A stretch of DNA of 64,000 bases from Paenarthrobacter sp. A20 (GTDB lineage Bacteria > Actinomycetota > Actinomycetes > Actinomycetales > Micrococcaceae), in NCBI RefSeq assembly GCF_024168825.1, contig NZ_JALJWH010000001.1, positions 2,790,001 to 2,854,000 on the forward strand, given 5' to 3'. The notes beneath the pieces were generated by a model. That model did not search any database and was not told the DNA's origin. It was given only the letters and a program-made list of their open reading frames with translations. Each line of letters opens with the position of its first letter. The first letter of the stretch is position 1. The position numbers and the translations under genes were made by a program. This document shows positions 42,970 through 54,007 of this stretch, piece by piece.

Positions 42970-43281
42970 ATGACCGAGCCCAACAACCTTCCGGAACCGG
43001 AACCGGAAAGCCGCAGCGGCCAAGAGGGCCCGGAAGGCCACATGCTTGACAGCCCCGAACCGGAACGCCCCGAGGTTCAATGGCCGGACGCCGCGACTCC
43101 CACGGGAGACCCGCTGGTGGACAAGGCCTTGGGGCTCTTGGGCCTTGTGCCAGCGACTCCTGTGGCAGACCACGGTGACCTTTACTCAGGAATTCATGAC
43201 TTCCTGCTGGAGGCCCTGGACGCCGAGCCCGGACTTCCGGCGTCCCCCAAAAGCATCCCCCGCCCGGAAGGCGACAGCTAA
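42970..43281 (+). CDS. Small acidic protein of unknown function
   Basis: The product has 103 residues. The first half is Pro/Glu-rich and probably disordered (NNLPEPEPESRSGQEGPEG). The second has a short amphipathic pattern, DPLVDKALGLLGLV and DLYSGIHDFLLEALDAEP. The gene fits between the HAD phosphatase and tlyA with tight spacing (26 and 3 bases). A small gene also occupies this place in M. tuberculosis (Rv1693), which supports it being real. No function is known to me. Confidence 0.8.
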   Translation: MTEPNNLPEPEPESRSGQEGPEGHMLDSPEPERPEVQWPDAATPTGDPLVDKALGLLGLVPATPVADHGDLYSGIHDFLLEALDAEPGLPASPKSIPRPEGDS

Positions 43282-43284
43282 GGC

Positions 43285-44097
43285 ATGGCACGTCTCGATC
43301 AGGAACTCGTCACCCGTGGGCTGGCGAGGTCCCGTACCCATGCCGCAAAGCTCATCAGCGACGGAAAGGTCAGTTCGGCAGGAACTGTCCTCGCGAAGGC
43401 CTCCATCCAAGTAAATGCTGACACTGAATTGGACGTGGAAGCCCATCTGGAGGACATCTACGTCAGCCGCGCCGGGCACAAGCTGGACGGCGCGCTGAAG
43501 GCGTTTCCCGCCGTCGTGGTTTCCGGAAAGCGGTGCCTCGACGCCGGTGCCTCCACAGGTGGCTTTACCGATGTCCTGCTCCGGCAGGGAGCGGCAAGTG
43601 TGGTGGCGGTGGACGTCGGGCACGGCCAGTTGGTGCCGCACCTCCGTGATGACGTCCGTGTGGACGTCCACGAGGGCCTTAACGTCAGGTACATGACTCC
43701 CGAGCAGATAGGTGGTCCGGCGCAGCTGACGGTTGCTGATCTGTCCTTCATTTCTTTGACCCTCGTGGTGGCGCCGCTGGCTTACTGCACTGAACCCGGC
43801 GGCGACCTTGTCCTGATGGTCAAGCCGCAGTTCGAAGTGGGCAAGGAGCGGCTGAGCCGAACCGGGGTGGTCTCATCCGAGAATGAACGACGGCGGGCCG
43901 TTGCCCAGGTTGCGCGGGCTGCGGTGGACGCGGGGCTGGATCTGATGGACCTCGCGGCCAGTCCGCTTCCGGGCCAGGACGGAAATGTTGAGTACTTCCT
44001 GTGGATGAAGCGCAGGATGTCCGCTGTGTTGCCTAAGATCGAAGAGCGTGACGGGGACGTTGCTGCGTTGATCAAGAAACTCTGGCCGAACCACTAG
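43285..44097 (+). CDS. tlyA: TlyA 16S/23S rRNA (cytidine-2'-O)-methyltransferase
   Basis: The product has 270 residues. The N-terminal S4 domain (ARLDQELVTRGLARSRTHAAKLISDGKV) is joined to an RrmJ-like methyltransferase domain with SRAGHKLDGAL, the SAM loop LDAGASTGGFTDVLL, VTVADLSFIS, MVKPQFEVG and VEYFLWMKR. These give the K-D-K-E catalytic tetrad. In mycobacteria TlyA methylates C1409 of 16S and C1920 of 23S rRNA and sets sensitivity to capreomycin; the same is inferred here. Starts three bases after the small protein gene. Confidence 0.94.
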   Translation: MARLDQELVTRGLARSRTHAAKLISDGKVSSAGTVLAKASIQVNADTELDVEAHLEDIYVSRAGHKLDGALKAFPAVVVSGKRCLDAGASTGGFTDVLLRQGAASVVAVDVGHGQLVPHLRDDVRVDVHEGLNVRYMTPEQIGGPAQLTVADLSFISLTLVVAPLAYCTEPGGDLVLMVKPQFEVGKERLSRTGVVSSENERRRAVAQVARAAVDAGLDLMDLAASPLPGQDGNVEYFLWMKRRMSAVLPKIEERDGDVAALIKKLWPNH

Positions 44098-44110
44098 AAA
44101 GCAGAACCCG

Positions 44111-45142
44111 ATGAGCAGGCGTGTACTTGTCCTTGCCCACACAGGGCGGGAGGAATCGCTCCGTGCAGCGTGGGATGCCTGTACGCAACTGCATTCGTCA
44201 GGCTTGGTGCCCGTGCTGCAAAAGTCCGAGCTCGCCGATATTGAGCGGTTTTTCGGTGCGTTGGATACGCCTATTGAGATTCTCAACGACCACGTCAACC
44301 TGGAGGACGTGGAGTTGGTCATGGTCCTGGGCGGCGACGGAACCATCCTGCGGGCCGCAGAGTTGGTCCGAGAAGTGGACGTCCCGCTGCTGGGTGTGAA
44401 CCTGGGTCACGTTGGCTTCCTGGCCGAGAGTGAACGCGCCGACCTCGCCCAGACCGTCGAGTGGATTGCCAGCCGTCAGTACACGGTGGAAGAGCGCATG
44501 ACCATCGACGTCCAGGTCTGGGTCAAGGGCCAGAAGATTTGGCACACGTGGGCGCTGAACGAGGCAGCCATTGAGAAGGCCAACCGCGAACGCATGTTGG
44601 AAGTCGTCACGGAAGTGGATGAACGTCCGTTGACGTCCTTCGGATGTGATGGCGTTGTCCTGGCAACCCCCACGGGTTCCACTGCCTATGCCTTTTCGTC
44701 CGGCGGGCCAGTGGTATGGCCTGAGGTGGAAGCCTTGGTCATCGTTCCCATCAGTGCCCATGCGCTGTTCGCCAAGCCCTTGGTGGTGTCGCCGAGGTCG
44801 AAGCTGGCCGTGGAAATCATGAGCAGGACCGACGCCTTGGGCGTCCTCTGGTGCGATGGGCGGCGTTCCGTGGATCTCCCTCCGGGTGCCCGCGTTGAAG
44901 TCACGCGCTCCGCGACTCCGGTGCGGCTCGCGCGCACACACAAGACGCCGTTCTCAGCCCGGCTTGTCCGCAAGTTCGAGCTGCCCATCCACGGCTGGCG
45001 TGGCCCGGCTCCCCGGAGCGGCGAAGTCCACACCGGTCCCATCCCCGTCATCCGTACCCTTTCACCGGCTCCGTTGCCCAGTCCGCGGGATGTAGATGGT
45101 CCCCGGGACGGTGACCTTCCCGACTCCACGAATGCGAAGTGA
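44111..45142 (+). CDS. nadK: NAD kinase
   Basis: The product has 343 residues, somewhat long because of a Pro/Arg-rich C-terminal tail of about 40 residues after the core. Core motifs are MVLGGDGTILRAAELVR (GGDGT), LGVNLGHVGFLAE, DGVVLATPTGSTAYAFSSGGPVV and the later IVPISAHALFAKPLV. It makes NADP from NAD with ATP or polyphosphate. Between tlyA and recN, as in mycobacteria. Confidence 0.95.
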   Translation: MSRRVLVLAHTGREESLRAAWDACTQLHSSGLVPVLQKSELADIERFFGALDTPIEILNDHVNLEDVELVMVLGGDGTILRAAELVREVDVPLLGVNLGHVGFLAESERADLAQTVEWIASRQYTVEERMTIDVQVWVKGQKIWHTWALNEAAIEKANRERMLEVVTEVDERPLTSFGCDGVVLATPTGSTAYAFSSGGPVVWPEVEALVIVPISAHALFAKPLVVSPRSKLAVEIMSRTDALGVLWCDGRRSVDLPPGARVEVTRSATPVRLARTHKTPFSARLVRKFELPIHGWRGPAPRSGEVHTGPIPVIRTLSPAPLPSPRDVDGPRDGDLPDSTNAK

Positions 45143-45145
45143 ACC

Positions 45146-46885
45146 ATGCTTGAAGAACTCCGAATCCGTGACCTTGGCGTCATAACCGACGCCGCCCTGC
45201 CGCTGGGGCCTGGCCTGAGCGTCGTGACCGGCGAAACCGGCGCGGGCAAGACCATGGTGGTGACCGCCGTCGGGCTTCTTCTGGGTGCCCGATCGGATGC
45301 CGGCGCCGTCCGTAGCGGCGCCAAGTCCGCATCCGCCGAAGCTGTGCTGAAGCTGGACCCCGCGCACAGCGCTGTGGAGCGTGCCAAGGAGGCCGGCGGC
45401 GAAGCGGAAGAGTTCGACGGCGTGGCTGAGCTCCTGCTGGCCCGCACCGTGGGTGCCGATGGTCGCAGCCGGGCATACGTTGGCGGGCGCGCGGCACCTG
45501 TGGGCGTGTTGGCCGAACTGGGGGAGAGCCTGGTGGTGGTCCATGGCCAGTCGGACCAGATCCGTCTCAAGAGCGCCACTGCGCAGCGGCATGCCCTGGA
45601 CAGGTTTGCCGGGGCACCACTGGCGAAGGTGCTGGGGGAGTACCAAGAACTCTATAACCACTGGAAAGCCATCCAGGCAGAACTTGAAACGCTCCGCAGC
45701 GAAGCCCGCGAACGCCTGCGGGAAGCTGAGTCTTTGGACGCGGCCCTGAAGGAAATTGACGAAGTGGATCCTCAGCCTGGTGAGGACGACACGCTGAAGG
45801 CCGAGGCAGTGAAGCTGGCCAACGTGGAAGAACTCCGGTTGGCGGCAGCGGCCGCCCATGAGTCCCTCATCGCCGAGGAATTCGGGGATGCAGGGGATGC
45901 AACGTCCATGGTGGATGCGGCGAAACGGACTCTGGAACACGTAGCCGACCACGACGAAGAACTGCGATCCGCTGCTGCCCGGCTTGCCGAGGTGGGATTC
46001 CTGCTCAACGACATCGCGGCCGAGCTCTCAAGCTACCAAGCCGCCTTGGACACCGAAGGCCCTGAGCGGCTCTCCGAAATCGAGGAACGCCGGGCCGCCC
46101 TGGCCAAGCTGATCCGCAAATATGCCCCGAGTATCGACGAAGTGCTCGAATGGGCGGCTACTGCGAGGACGCGCCTGGACGAGTTGCAGGATGACTCCAG
46201 TCGGATCGAGTCCCTGGATGCTGAAGTGGCCTCTGCGGAGGCAACTCTCCGCAAGCAGGCATCGGCCATCAGCAAGGCCCGCCTCAAAGCGGCCAAGGAC
46301 CTCTCAGCCCGGGTGAGCGCGGAGCTGAAGGCCTTGGCGATGGCGGACGCCACGTTGGTCATCGAGGTCGATGGCAGCGGCGCGCTGGGCCCGTGGGGCT
46401 CCGACGAGATCGCTTTCCTCCTCCAGCCGCACTCAGGCGCCCCGGCACGTCCGTTGGGCAAGGGAGCCTCCGGGGGTGAACTGTCCAGGGTCATGTTGGC
46501 CATCGAGGTAGTGCTCGCCGCAGTCGATCCTGTTCCGACGTTCGTCTTCGATGAGGTGGACGCAGGCGTGGGTGGGCGTGCCGCCGTCGAAATCGGACGC
46601 CGGCTCGCCATGCTGGCCCGCCACGTCCAGGTCCTGGTGGTAACGCACCTGCCCCAGGTAGCTGCCTTCGCCGATCAGCACATCCGCGTGACAAAAACGT
46701 CCGTGCGGGGCGCCGACGGGAAGACGACCACAGGTTTCACCTCCAGTGACGTCCAGCTGCTGAGCGATGACGAGCGCGTCAAGGAACTGGCCCGCATGCT
46801 GGCCGGGCAAGAGGACTCTGAGTCCGCGCAGGCGCACGCCCAGGAATTGTTGGACGACGCGAAGCTCCTGCCGCAGCGCGCTTAG
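45146..46885 (+). CDS. recN: DNA repair protein RecN
   Basis: The product has 579 residues of SMC-like type. Walker A GETGAGKTMVV (near 29-36), a central coiled coil (about 160-400, Glu/Ala/Leu-rich), the ABC signature GASGGELSRVMLAIE and Walker B FVFDEVDAGVGGRAA, then VVTHLPQVAAFADQH. RecN acts early in double-strand-break repair. Starts three bases after nadK. Last gene of the operon; the next gene is 140 bases away. Confidence 0.96.
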   Translation: MLEELRIRDLGVITDAALPLGPGLSVVTGETGAGKTMVVTAVGLLLGARSDAGAVRSGAKSASAEAVLKLDPAHSAVERAKEAGGEAEEFDGVAELLLARTVGADGRSRAYVGGRAAPVGVLAELGESLVVVHGQSDQIRLKSATAQRHALDRFAGAPLAKVLGEYQELYNHWKAIQAELETLRSEARERLREAESLDAALKEIDEVDPQPGEDDTLKAEAVKLANVEELRLAAAAAHESLIAEEFGDAGDATSMVDAAKRTLEHVADHDEELRSAAARLAEVGFLLNDIAAELSSYQAALDTEGPERLSEIEERRAALAKLIRKYAPSIDEVLEWAATARTRLDELQDDSSRIESLDAEVASAEATLRKQASAISKARLKAAKDLSARVSAELKALAMADATLVIEVDGSGALGPWGSDEIAFLLQPHSGAPARPLGKGASGGELSRVMLAIEVVLAAVDPVPTFVFDEVDAGVGGRAAVEIGRRLAMLARHVQVLVVTHLPQVAAFADQHIRVTKTSVRGADGKTTTGFTSSDVQLLSDDERVKELARMLAGQEDSESAQAHAQELLDDAKLLPQRA

Positions 46886-47022
46886 CTTTGGAACGAGGCG
46901 CCGAGGGGAGTGCGAGCACTATCACATCCGGATACTTAATCCCGCCCGGCTCTTGCTTGGAATGCGGTGGTGAGCAACTATTGACCATTTGGGGAATCCG
47001 AACAGACGCTTGGAAGGCGTAA

Positions 47023-48771
<1,749 letters not shown>

Positions 48772-48798
48772 ACGCAAGAACTAACGAAGGACGGCGCG

Positions 48799-49461
48799 AT
48801 GCCCGGTATTTCTGAAACCCCCCGCACTTCAAGGCAGGTTTCGGATATGCCGAGCCCGCGCCGTCTTTTGTCTACCAACAAGGTTTACGAAGGCCGCATT
48901 TGGGACGTCGTCAGCGACTCGTTCCAGCTCAGCGAAGACACTGACACCCTGGTTCGCGACTACATCGACCATCCGGGCGCCGTAGCGGTGCTTCCCATGA
49001 ACGTGGACGGCGAGATCCTGCTGTTGAAGCAGTATCGGCATCCCGTGGGTATGGACCTCTGGGAGATTCCGGCCGGCCTCCTTGATATCGAAGGCGAGGA
49101 CTTCGTGGTGGGCGCGGCACGGGAGCTGGCAGAAGAAGCTGACCTCAACGCGGCCACGTGGAACGTCCTGGCGGACTTCTTTAACTCGCCGGGCTCGTCC
49201 AGTGAGGCCATCCGCATCTATTTGGCACGCGGACTCAGCGATGTCCCGGAAGCGGATCGCCACACCCGCACCGACGAAGAGGCGGAGATCGAGTTGCATT
49301 GGGTTCCCCTCGAAGACGCGGTACGGGCTGTGCTCGAGGGCCGCCTCCACAATCCCTCGGCGGTAGTCGGTATCTTGGCTGCTGCTGCCGCGAAAGCTGA
49401 TGGATTCACCAGCCTTCGTCCTGCCAACGCGCCGTGGCCGGCCCATCCGAGCCAGCGCTGA
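48799..49461 (+). CDS. Nudix hydrolase, ADP-ribose pyrophosphatase-like
   Basis: The product has 220 residues. The Nudix box is [24 protein letters not shown], preceded by [21 protein letters not shown]. That upstream segment is diagnostic of the ADP-ribose pyrophosphatase branch (E-I-P-A-G). AAGGACG precedes the ATG. The order pyrG - nudix - xerD is the same as in mycobacteria. Confidence 0.9.
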   Translation: MPGISETPRTSRQVSDMPSPRRLLSTNKVYEGRIWDVVSDSFQLSEDTDTLVRDYIDHPGAVAVLPMNVDGEILLLKQYRHPVGMDLWEIPAGLLDIEGEDFVVGAARELAEEADLNAATWNVLADFFNSPGSSSEAIRIYLARGLSDVPEADRHTRTDEEAEIELHWVPLEDAVRAVLEGRLHNPSAVVGILAAAAAKADGFTSLRPANAPWPAHPSQR

Positions 49462-49463
49462 GC

Positions 49464-50423
49464 ATGGCCGAAGCCGCCACGCGAACTCCTACCGGCATTG
49501 ATCGCGCAGTAACGGACTACCTTCAGCATGTAGGTGTAGAGCGCGGCCTGGCCGCGAATACCCTGGCTGCGTACCGCCGTGACCTGGCCAGGTACTCGAA
49601 TTTCCTGGCGACACAGGGAGTGGAACGGCCCGGCAATATTACCCGGCATCACGTGACCGCTTTCGTTCAGGCACTGTCAGACGGCAGCGACGGTGCCGCT
49701 GTGCTGGGTGTGCGCTCTGCGGCGCGAACAGTTGTGGCCGTCCGCGGACTTCACAAGTTCTGGGCGCTGGAAGGAACCACGACGGCGGACCCCGCCAGCG
49801 ATGTCCACCCGCCCATGCCCGGCAAGCGGCTTCCAAAAGCCATCAGCGTTGGCGAGGTCACGCGCATCCTGGAGGCGGCGGGCGCGGATACGCCTACCGG
49901 GCTCAGGGACCGCGCACTCCTTGAATTCCTGTACTCCACCGGAGCCCGCATCAGCGAGGCCGTCGGTTTGGACGTGGACGACGTTTCCCTCGAAGACGCC
50001 GGTGGCGATCCCGCCATCGTGCGGTTGTTCGGTAAGGGTTCCAAGGAGAGGCTGGTGCCCCTTGGCTCTTACGGAGCCCGCGCCGTCGGGGCCTATGTTG
50101 TCCGTGGCAGGCCGCTGCTGGCGTCCAAGGGCAAAGGCACGCCGGCGCTGTTCCTCAACGCCCGGGGTGGCCGGATCAGCAGGCAGAGCGCCTGGACCAT
50201 CCTCAAGGTGGCGGCCGAAAAGGCCAACATCACCAAGGACGTCTCGCCGCACACCCTGAGGCACTCTTTCGCGACACACCTGCTTGAGGGTGGTGCGGAT
50301 GTCAGGGTGGTGCAGGAGTTACTGGGTCACGCCTCGGTGACCACCACGCAGGTTTATACGTTGGTCACCGCGGATACGCTGCGCGAGGTTTATGCAGCGG
50401 CGCACCCCAGAGCGCTCGGCTAA
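49464..50423 (+). CDS. xerD: Tyrosine recombinase XerD
   Basis: The product has 319 residues. The SAM-like N-terminal core-binding domain ([29 protein letters not shown]) is followed by the catalytic domain. Catalytic residues are visible: Arg in [12 protein letters not shown], Lys in [26 protein letters not shown] (His-xx-Arg), [12 protein letters not shown] (His and nucleophile Tyr). It resolves chromosome dimers at dif with XerC. I chose ATG 49464, just after the nudix stop; GTG 49434 is inside that gene. The stop codon lies in a 17-bp tandem repeat. Confidence 0.95.
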   Translation: MAEAATRTPTGIDRAVTDYLQHVGVERGLAANTLAAYRRDLARYSNFLATQGVERPGNITRHHVTAFVQALSDGSDGAAVLGVRSAARTVVAVRGLHKFWALEGTTTADPASDVHPPMPGKRLPKAISVGEVTRILEAAGADTPTGLRDRALLEFLYSTGARISEAVGLDVDDVSLEDAGGDPAIVRLFGKGSKERLVPLGSYGARAVGAYVVRGRPLLASKGKGTPALFLNARGGRISRQSAWTILKVAAEKANITKDVSPHTLRHSFATHLLEGGADVRVVQELLGHASVTTTQVYTLVTADTLREVYAAAHPRALG

Positions 50424-50454
50424 CCAGGGCGCTCGGCTAACCAGGGCGCTCGGC
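50412..50454. repeat. 17-bp tandem repeat across the xerD stop codon
   Basis: GCGCTCGGCTAACCAGG is present twice in tandem (50412-50428, 50429-50445), followed by a third partial copy GCGCTCGGC (50446-50454). The xerD TAA is inside the first unit. Confidence 0.92.
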
Positions 50455-50465
50455 CAGCCGCCCAG

Positions 50466-51236
50466 TTACCCGAGTACGTCCAGCGTCACTTCCAGGGCGT
50501 CGACGAACAGTGCCAACAACGAGGTCACCAGGCCTGCCACCAGCAAGAGTCCCGGGTGGGCGAGCCCCACCACCACCCGCTTGAGCTCGGGGCGTCCTTT
50601 GAGGAACTTCTTGGGAACCCTCGTCTTCACCGGTACTTGCCGCCAGCCCCGCAACCGCCGCAGGAACCACGCACAGCGCACGATGAACGCCATCCAGAGG
50701 ATCGAAAGCACCAGTGGAACCGCGGCCAGCATGATATTGAAGCCGAGGGCCGTGACTTCCTTTTCGGAGTCGCCTATCAAGGACTGGACCGTTGTGGAGA
50801 TGGAGGCGCTCATCACCACGGAGGCGGCCCACACCATGAAGGCAGCAACGAGCGCCAGGAACCGCACGAAGAAATGACCCAGTACCGTTGCGTCCACAGC
50901 CCTGAGGTGGCTCCGGGGCGTGGCATGCAGGACCACCAGCGTCGAGACCAAGGTAGGCAAGGCAGCCAGAAGGACCAACAGGTACCAGCTCCATCCGGCG
51001 AGGTCCACCACTTCGTCCAACACGATGAGTCCGGACCATACGACCGTCCAGGCCCAGCCTGCGTAGAGCGGGTGCGCCACCAGCCATCGGGGCAGCCACG
51101 TGTCCCGCTCCGGCCTCGCTTTGCGAACAGTTTCAGAAGCAGCTTCGTCGCCGGCACCACCCACGGTGGACTGCAGCTCAGCGGCGTCGTCGACGGCGGC
51201 CACTGTGGCGCGCACGTCACCCCCACCTTCAGTCAT
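50466..51236 (-). CDS. Polytopic membrane protein of unknown function
   Basis: The product has 256 residues. After a polar N-terminal segment of about 50 residues come roughly five hydrophobic helices: WAWTVVWSGLIVLDEVV, WYLLVLLAALPTLVSTLVVL, FFVRFLALVAAFMVWAASVVM, FNIMLAAVPLVLSILWMAFIV and a final LLLVAGLVTSLLALFV. A basic loop (RRLRGWRQVPVKTRVPKKFLKGRPELKR) sits between the last two. I do not recognise the family. It is convergent with xerD and divergent from the MTH1-like nudix gene. Confidence 0.7.
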   Translation of the reverse strand: MTEGGGDVRATVAAVDDAAELQSTVGGAGDEAASETVRKARPERDTWLPRWLVAHPLYAGWAWTVVWSGLIVLDEVVDLAGWSWYLLVLLAALPTLVSTLVVLHATPRSHLRAVDATVLGHFFVRFLALVAAFMVWAASVVMSASISTTVQSLIGDSEKEVTALGFNIMLAAVPLVLSILWMAFIVRCAWFLRRLRGWRQVPVKTRVPKKFLKGRPELKRVVVGLAHPGLLLVAGLVTSLLALFVDALEVTLDVLG

Positions 51237-51292
51237 GGGCTCACTGTAGCAATGGCGGCCGCGGCAGGGGAGATCAGGTTAAGGTAGGCAGC

Positions 51293-51790
51293 ATGACTGC
51301 AGCCCATGTGACCTTGTGCTTCCTCCTCCGCGACGGCGCGGACGGCGAACATGTTCTGCTGGGGACCAAGAAGACTGGTTTTGGCCGGGGCAAAATTGTG
51401 GGTGTCGGCGGACACGTGGAGTTGGGGGAGACCGCCTCGCAGGCGGCGTGCCGGGAGGTCATGGAGGAGATCAATGTAGTGGTCCGTGCCCCGGATCTGA
51501 TTCCGGCGGGCAGTGTCGACTTTGTGTTTCCGGCCAGGCCGGATTGGAACATGGCCACAACGGTGTTCCTCACTCGATCATGGGAGGGAGATCCGTCCGA
51601 AAGCGACGAGATCGCCCCTGAGTGGTTCCCCGTTGCCCGGCTTCCGGTGGAACGCATGTGGGCCGATGCCGAGCATTGGCTGCCGGCCATGATCTCGGGT
51701 CAGCGGATCGCCGTGCGTGTTGCGTTGGCCGAGGACAACGAGAGTGTGGCCGACGTGAGCACCGTTGAGTGGGTGGACCAGGAGCCTTAA
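51293..51790 (+). CDS. Nudix hydrolase resembling MTH1 (8-oxo-purine nucleotide sanitation)
   Basis: The product has 165 residues. The Nudix box begins at Gly40 (GGHVELGETASQ... REVMEEINV, with Asn in place of the usual Gly near the end). Features outside the box recall human MTH1: FGRGKIVGVGGHVELGE resembles its GxGxWGFGGKxQxGE region, and PEWFPVARLPVERMWADAEHWLPAMI resembles its CWFxLDxIPFxxMWPDDxxWFPLLL. Those Trp and Asp residues recognise oxidised purines in MTH1. Likely removes 8-oxo-dGTP or 2-OH-dATP. The stop lies in a 20-bp tandem duplication followed by a strong hairpin. Confidence 0.82.
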   Translation: MTAAHVTLCFLLRDGADGEHVLLGTKKTGFGRGKIVGVGGHVELGETASQAACREVMEEINVVVRAPDLIPAGSVDFVFPARPDWNMATTVFLTRSWEGDPSESDEIAPEWFPVARLPVERMWADAEHWLPAMISGQRIAVRVALAEDNESVADVSTVEWVDQEP

Positions 51791-51810
51791 GGGTGGACCG
51801 GGAGCCTTAG
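51771..51810. repeat. 20-bp tandem duplication across the nudix stop codon
   Basis: GGGTGGACCAGGAGCCTTAA (51771-51790) is followed directly by GGGTGGACCGGGAGCCTTAG (51791-51810), 18 of 20 bases identical. The gene's TAA ends the first unit. Confidence 0.9.
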
Positions 51811-51816
51811 GAACAG

Positions 51817-51859
51817 CGACGGCGGGCCGGTCACCATGTCGGTGACCGGCCCGCCGTCG
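51817..51859. terminator. Bidirectional terminator between nudix and prpC
   Basis: A perfect 19-bp stem (51817-51835 with 51841-51859) around an ATGTC loop lies between two convergent genes. Tails are weak in T on both strands. Confidence 0.8.
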
Positions 51860-51884
51860 TAAGTCTCCTGAAGTACCAGAAGCG

Positions 51885-53024
51885 TTACGGCACGTGCCGC
51901 TCTTCCGGGCCGTTGTATTCGCTCAAAGGACGTATCAGCGAGTTGGCGGCTACCTGCTCCATGATGTGTGCGGTCCATCCCGTGATGCGGCTGGCGACGA
52001 ACAGGGGCGTGAAAGTCTGGGTGTCGAAGCCCATGAGGTGGTACGTGGGGCCGGCCGGGTAGTCGAGGTTGGGCTTGATGGCCTTTGCCTCGTCCATGGC
52101 CTGCTCCAAGCCGTTGTAGAGCCCCAGGAGCTCAGGCCGGCCGTAGTGGGCGATCATCTTGTCCAGTGCGGCCTTCATAGTGGGAACGCGGGAATCACCG
52201 TGCTTGTAGACGCGGTGTCCGAAGCCCATGACCTTCTTCTTCTGCGCCAGGGCGTCCTCCATCCAAGCACGGGCCCGTGTGGCCGCTTCCTCGAGGGATT
52301 CTTCGCTGCGGATACCGATCTCATCGAACGTGTGCATCACGGCCTCGTTGGCACCGCCATGCAGCGGACCCTTGAGGGCGCCGATTGCTGCGGTGACCGC
52401 TGAGTGCAGGTCTGACAATGTGGACGTGACCACGCGGGCGGTGAAGGTGGAGGCGTTGAAGGAGTGCTCGGCGTACAGGATCATTGAGACGTTGAACGCC
52501 TCAACCACTTCGGGAACCTGCTCTTCGCCGAACGTCATCCACAGGAAGTTCGCCGAGTAGTCCAGGTCCTGACGCGGTTCGATCGCGTCCTGGCCGCGGC
52601 GGCGGCGCTGGTCATAGGCCACGACAGCAGGCATGGCCGCCCAGAGGTCGATGGCCTTCTTCATGTTTGCCTCGGGGGAGGAATCCTCGGCCAGTTCGTG
52701 CCGGGCACCGAGCACCGATGCGGCAGTGCGGCAGACGTCCATGGGGTGCGCCGTAGTGGGCAACGTATCCACCACCGACTTGACCACGGGGTCCAGGGCG
52801 CGGCCTGCACGCTCCCGGGCAGTGAATTCTGCCAGCTGGGCTTCGTCAGGCAGTTCGCCGTTCCACAGCAGGTAGGCAACCTCTTCGAAGCTGCATTTGG
52901 CGGCCAATTCCTGGACCGGGTACCCGCGATACAGCAGCGAGTTGGTGTCCGGGTTGACCTTCGAGACGGCGGTGTAATCCACCACGACGCCGGCAAGGCC
53001 TTTTTTGATGTCAACAGCTGCCAT
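51885..53024 (-). CDS. prpC: 2-methylcitrate synthase / citrate synthase
   Basis: The product has 379 residues, the short type II citrate synthase length used for 2-methylcitrate synthases. Active-site regions: AEHSFNASTFTARVV (His), GALKGPLHGGANEAV (His), VMGFGHRVYKHGDSR and the Asp in MGFDTQTFTPLFVASR. It condenses propionyl-CoA with oxaloacetate. Last gene of the gntR-prpD-prpB-prpC operon, 77 bases after prpB, with the SD AAGGAG before the ATG. Confidence 0.93.
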   Translation of the reverse strand: MAAVDIKKGLAGVVVDYTAVSKVNPDTNSLLYRGYPVQELAAKCSFEEVAYLLWNGELPDEAQLAEFTARERAGRALDPVVKSVVDTLPTTAHPMDVCRTAASVLGARHELAEDSSPEANMKKAIDLWAAMPAVVAYDQRRRRGQDAIEPRQDLDYSANFLWMTFGEEQVPEVVEAFNVSMILYAEHSFNASTFTARVVTSTLSDLHSAVTAAIGALKGPLHGGANEAVMHTFDEIGIRSEESLEEAATRARAWMEDALAQKKKVMGFGHRVYKHGDSRVPTMKAALDKMIAHYGRPELLGLYNGLEQAMDEAKAIKPNLDYPAGPTYHLMGFDTQTFTPLFVASRITGWTAHIMEQVAANSLIRPLSEYNGPEERHVP

Positions 53025-53101
53025 GCTGCTCTCCTTCGTTCATAATGCAAGCGGCCCGGAAGCCCCGGACTGCCTGCTTTCCCCTGTATGAATCCCGGGT
53101 C

Positions 53102-54007
53102 CTAGCGAGTGCCAGGAACCTGGAAGTTGAAAACGCCGGTATCGAATTGGTTGTATGCCTCGTAGTCGACGAGTTCGTAGAGGCGCGCACGCGTGAGCAT
53201 GTTTTCCACCTGCGCTTCCTGGGTCCCCGCAGCCTTAATCGATTCCAGAGTACGCTCTGCAGCGCCCATGGCAATGCGGAGCAGGGTGACCGGGTAGATG
53301 ACCATGTTCACGCCGACGCCCTGAAGCTGCTCCACGGTGAAGAGGTCGCTTTTGCCGAACTCGGTCATGTTGGCCAGGATGGGCACGTCAACTGCGTCGC
53401 GGATGGCCTGGAACTCGCTCAAATCACGCATGGCTTCGGGGAAGATGGCGTCGGCGCCGGCATCCACCAGTGCTTTGGCGCGGTCCTGTGCGGCCTGGAT
53501 TCCTTCGACGGCGCGGATGTCTGTGCGGGCCATGATGAGGAAGTTCGGGTCGCGGCGTGCGTCTGCTGCGGCGCGGATGCGTTTGGTGGCGGTGTCGATG
53601 TCGACGACGTTCTTGCCGTCCAGGTGCCCGCAGCGCTTGGGGTTGAACTGGTCCTCGATGTGGCAGCCGGCCAGGCCCGCGTTTTCGAGTTCCTGGATGG
53701 TGCGGGCTACGTTCATGGGTTCGCCGAAGCCTGTGTCGGCGTCCACCAAGGAGGGCAGGTCCGTCATGCGGGCGATCTGTCCGGCCCGGGTGGCTACCTC
53801 GGTCAGGGTGGTCAGGCCGATGTCCGGCAGCCCGAGGTCGTTGGCCAGGACGGCGCCGGAGATGTACACGCCGGCGAAGCCCTTTTCCTCGATCAGCCGT
53901 GCTGAGAGCGGGTTGAACGCACCCGGGAACTGCTGCACGGTCCCGGAGGCCAGCAGTTCCCGCAGCTTGAGCCGTTTCTGTTCGGGCGTGACTTTGGAGT
54001 ACAGCAT
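53102..54007 (-). CDS. prpB: 2-methylisocitrate lyase
   Basis: The product has 301 residues of the PEP mutase/isocitrate lyase superfamily. It has SARLIEEKGFAGVYISGA, LPSLVDADTGFGEP (metal Asp) and the catalytic loop HIEDQFNPKRCGHLDGK, in which KRCGH is the signature. It splits 2-methylisocitrate into pyruvate and succinate. The ATG lies immediately next to the prpD stop (no gap). Confidence 0.95.
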   Translation of the reverse strand: MLYSKVTPEQKRLKLRELLASGTVQQFPGAFNPLSARLIEEKGFAGVYISGAVLANDLGLPDIGLTTLTEVATRAGQIARMTDLPSLVDADTGFGEPMNVARTIQELENAGLAGCHIEDQFNPKRCGHLDGKNVVDIDTATKRIRAAADARRDPNFLIMARTDIRAVEGIQAAQDRAKALVDAGADAIFPEAMRDLSEFQAIRDAVDVPILANMTEFGKSDLFTVEQLQGVGVNMVIYPVTLLRIAMGAAERTLESIKAAGTQEAQVENMLTRARLYELVDYEAYNQFDTGVFNFQVPGTR

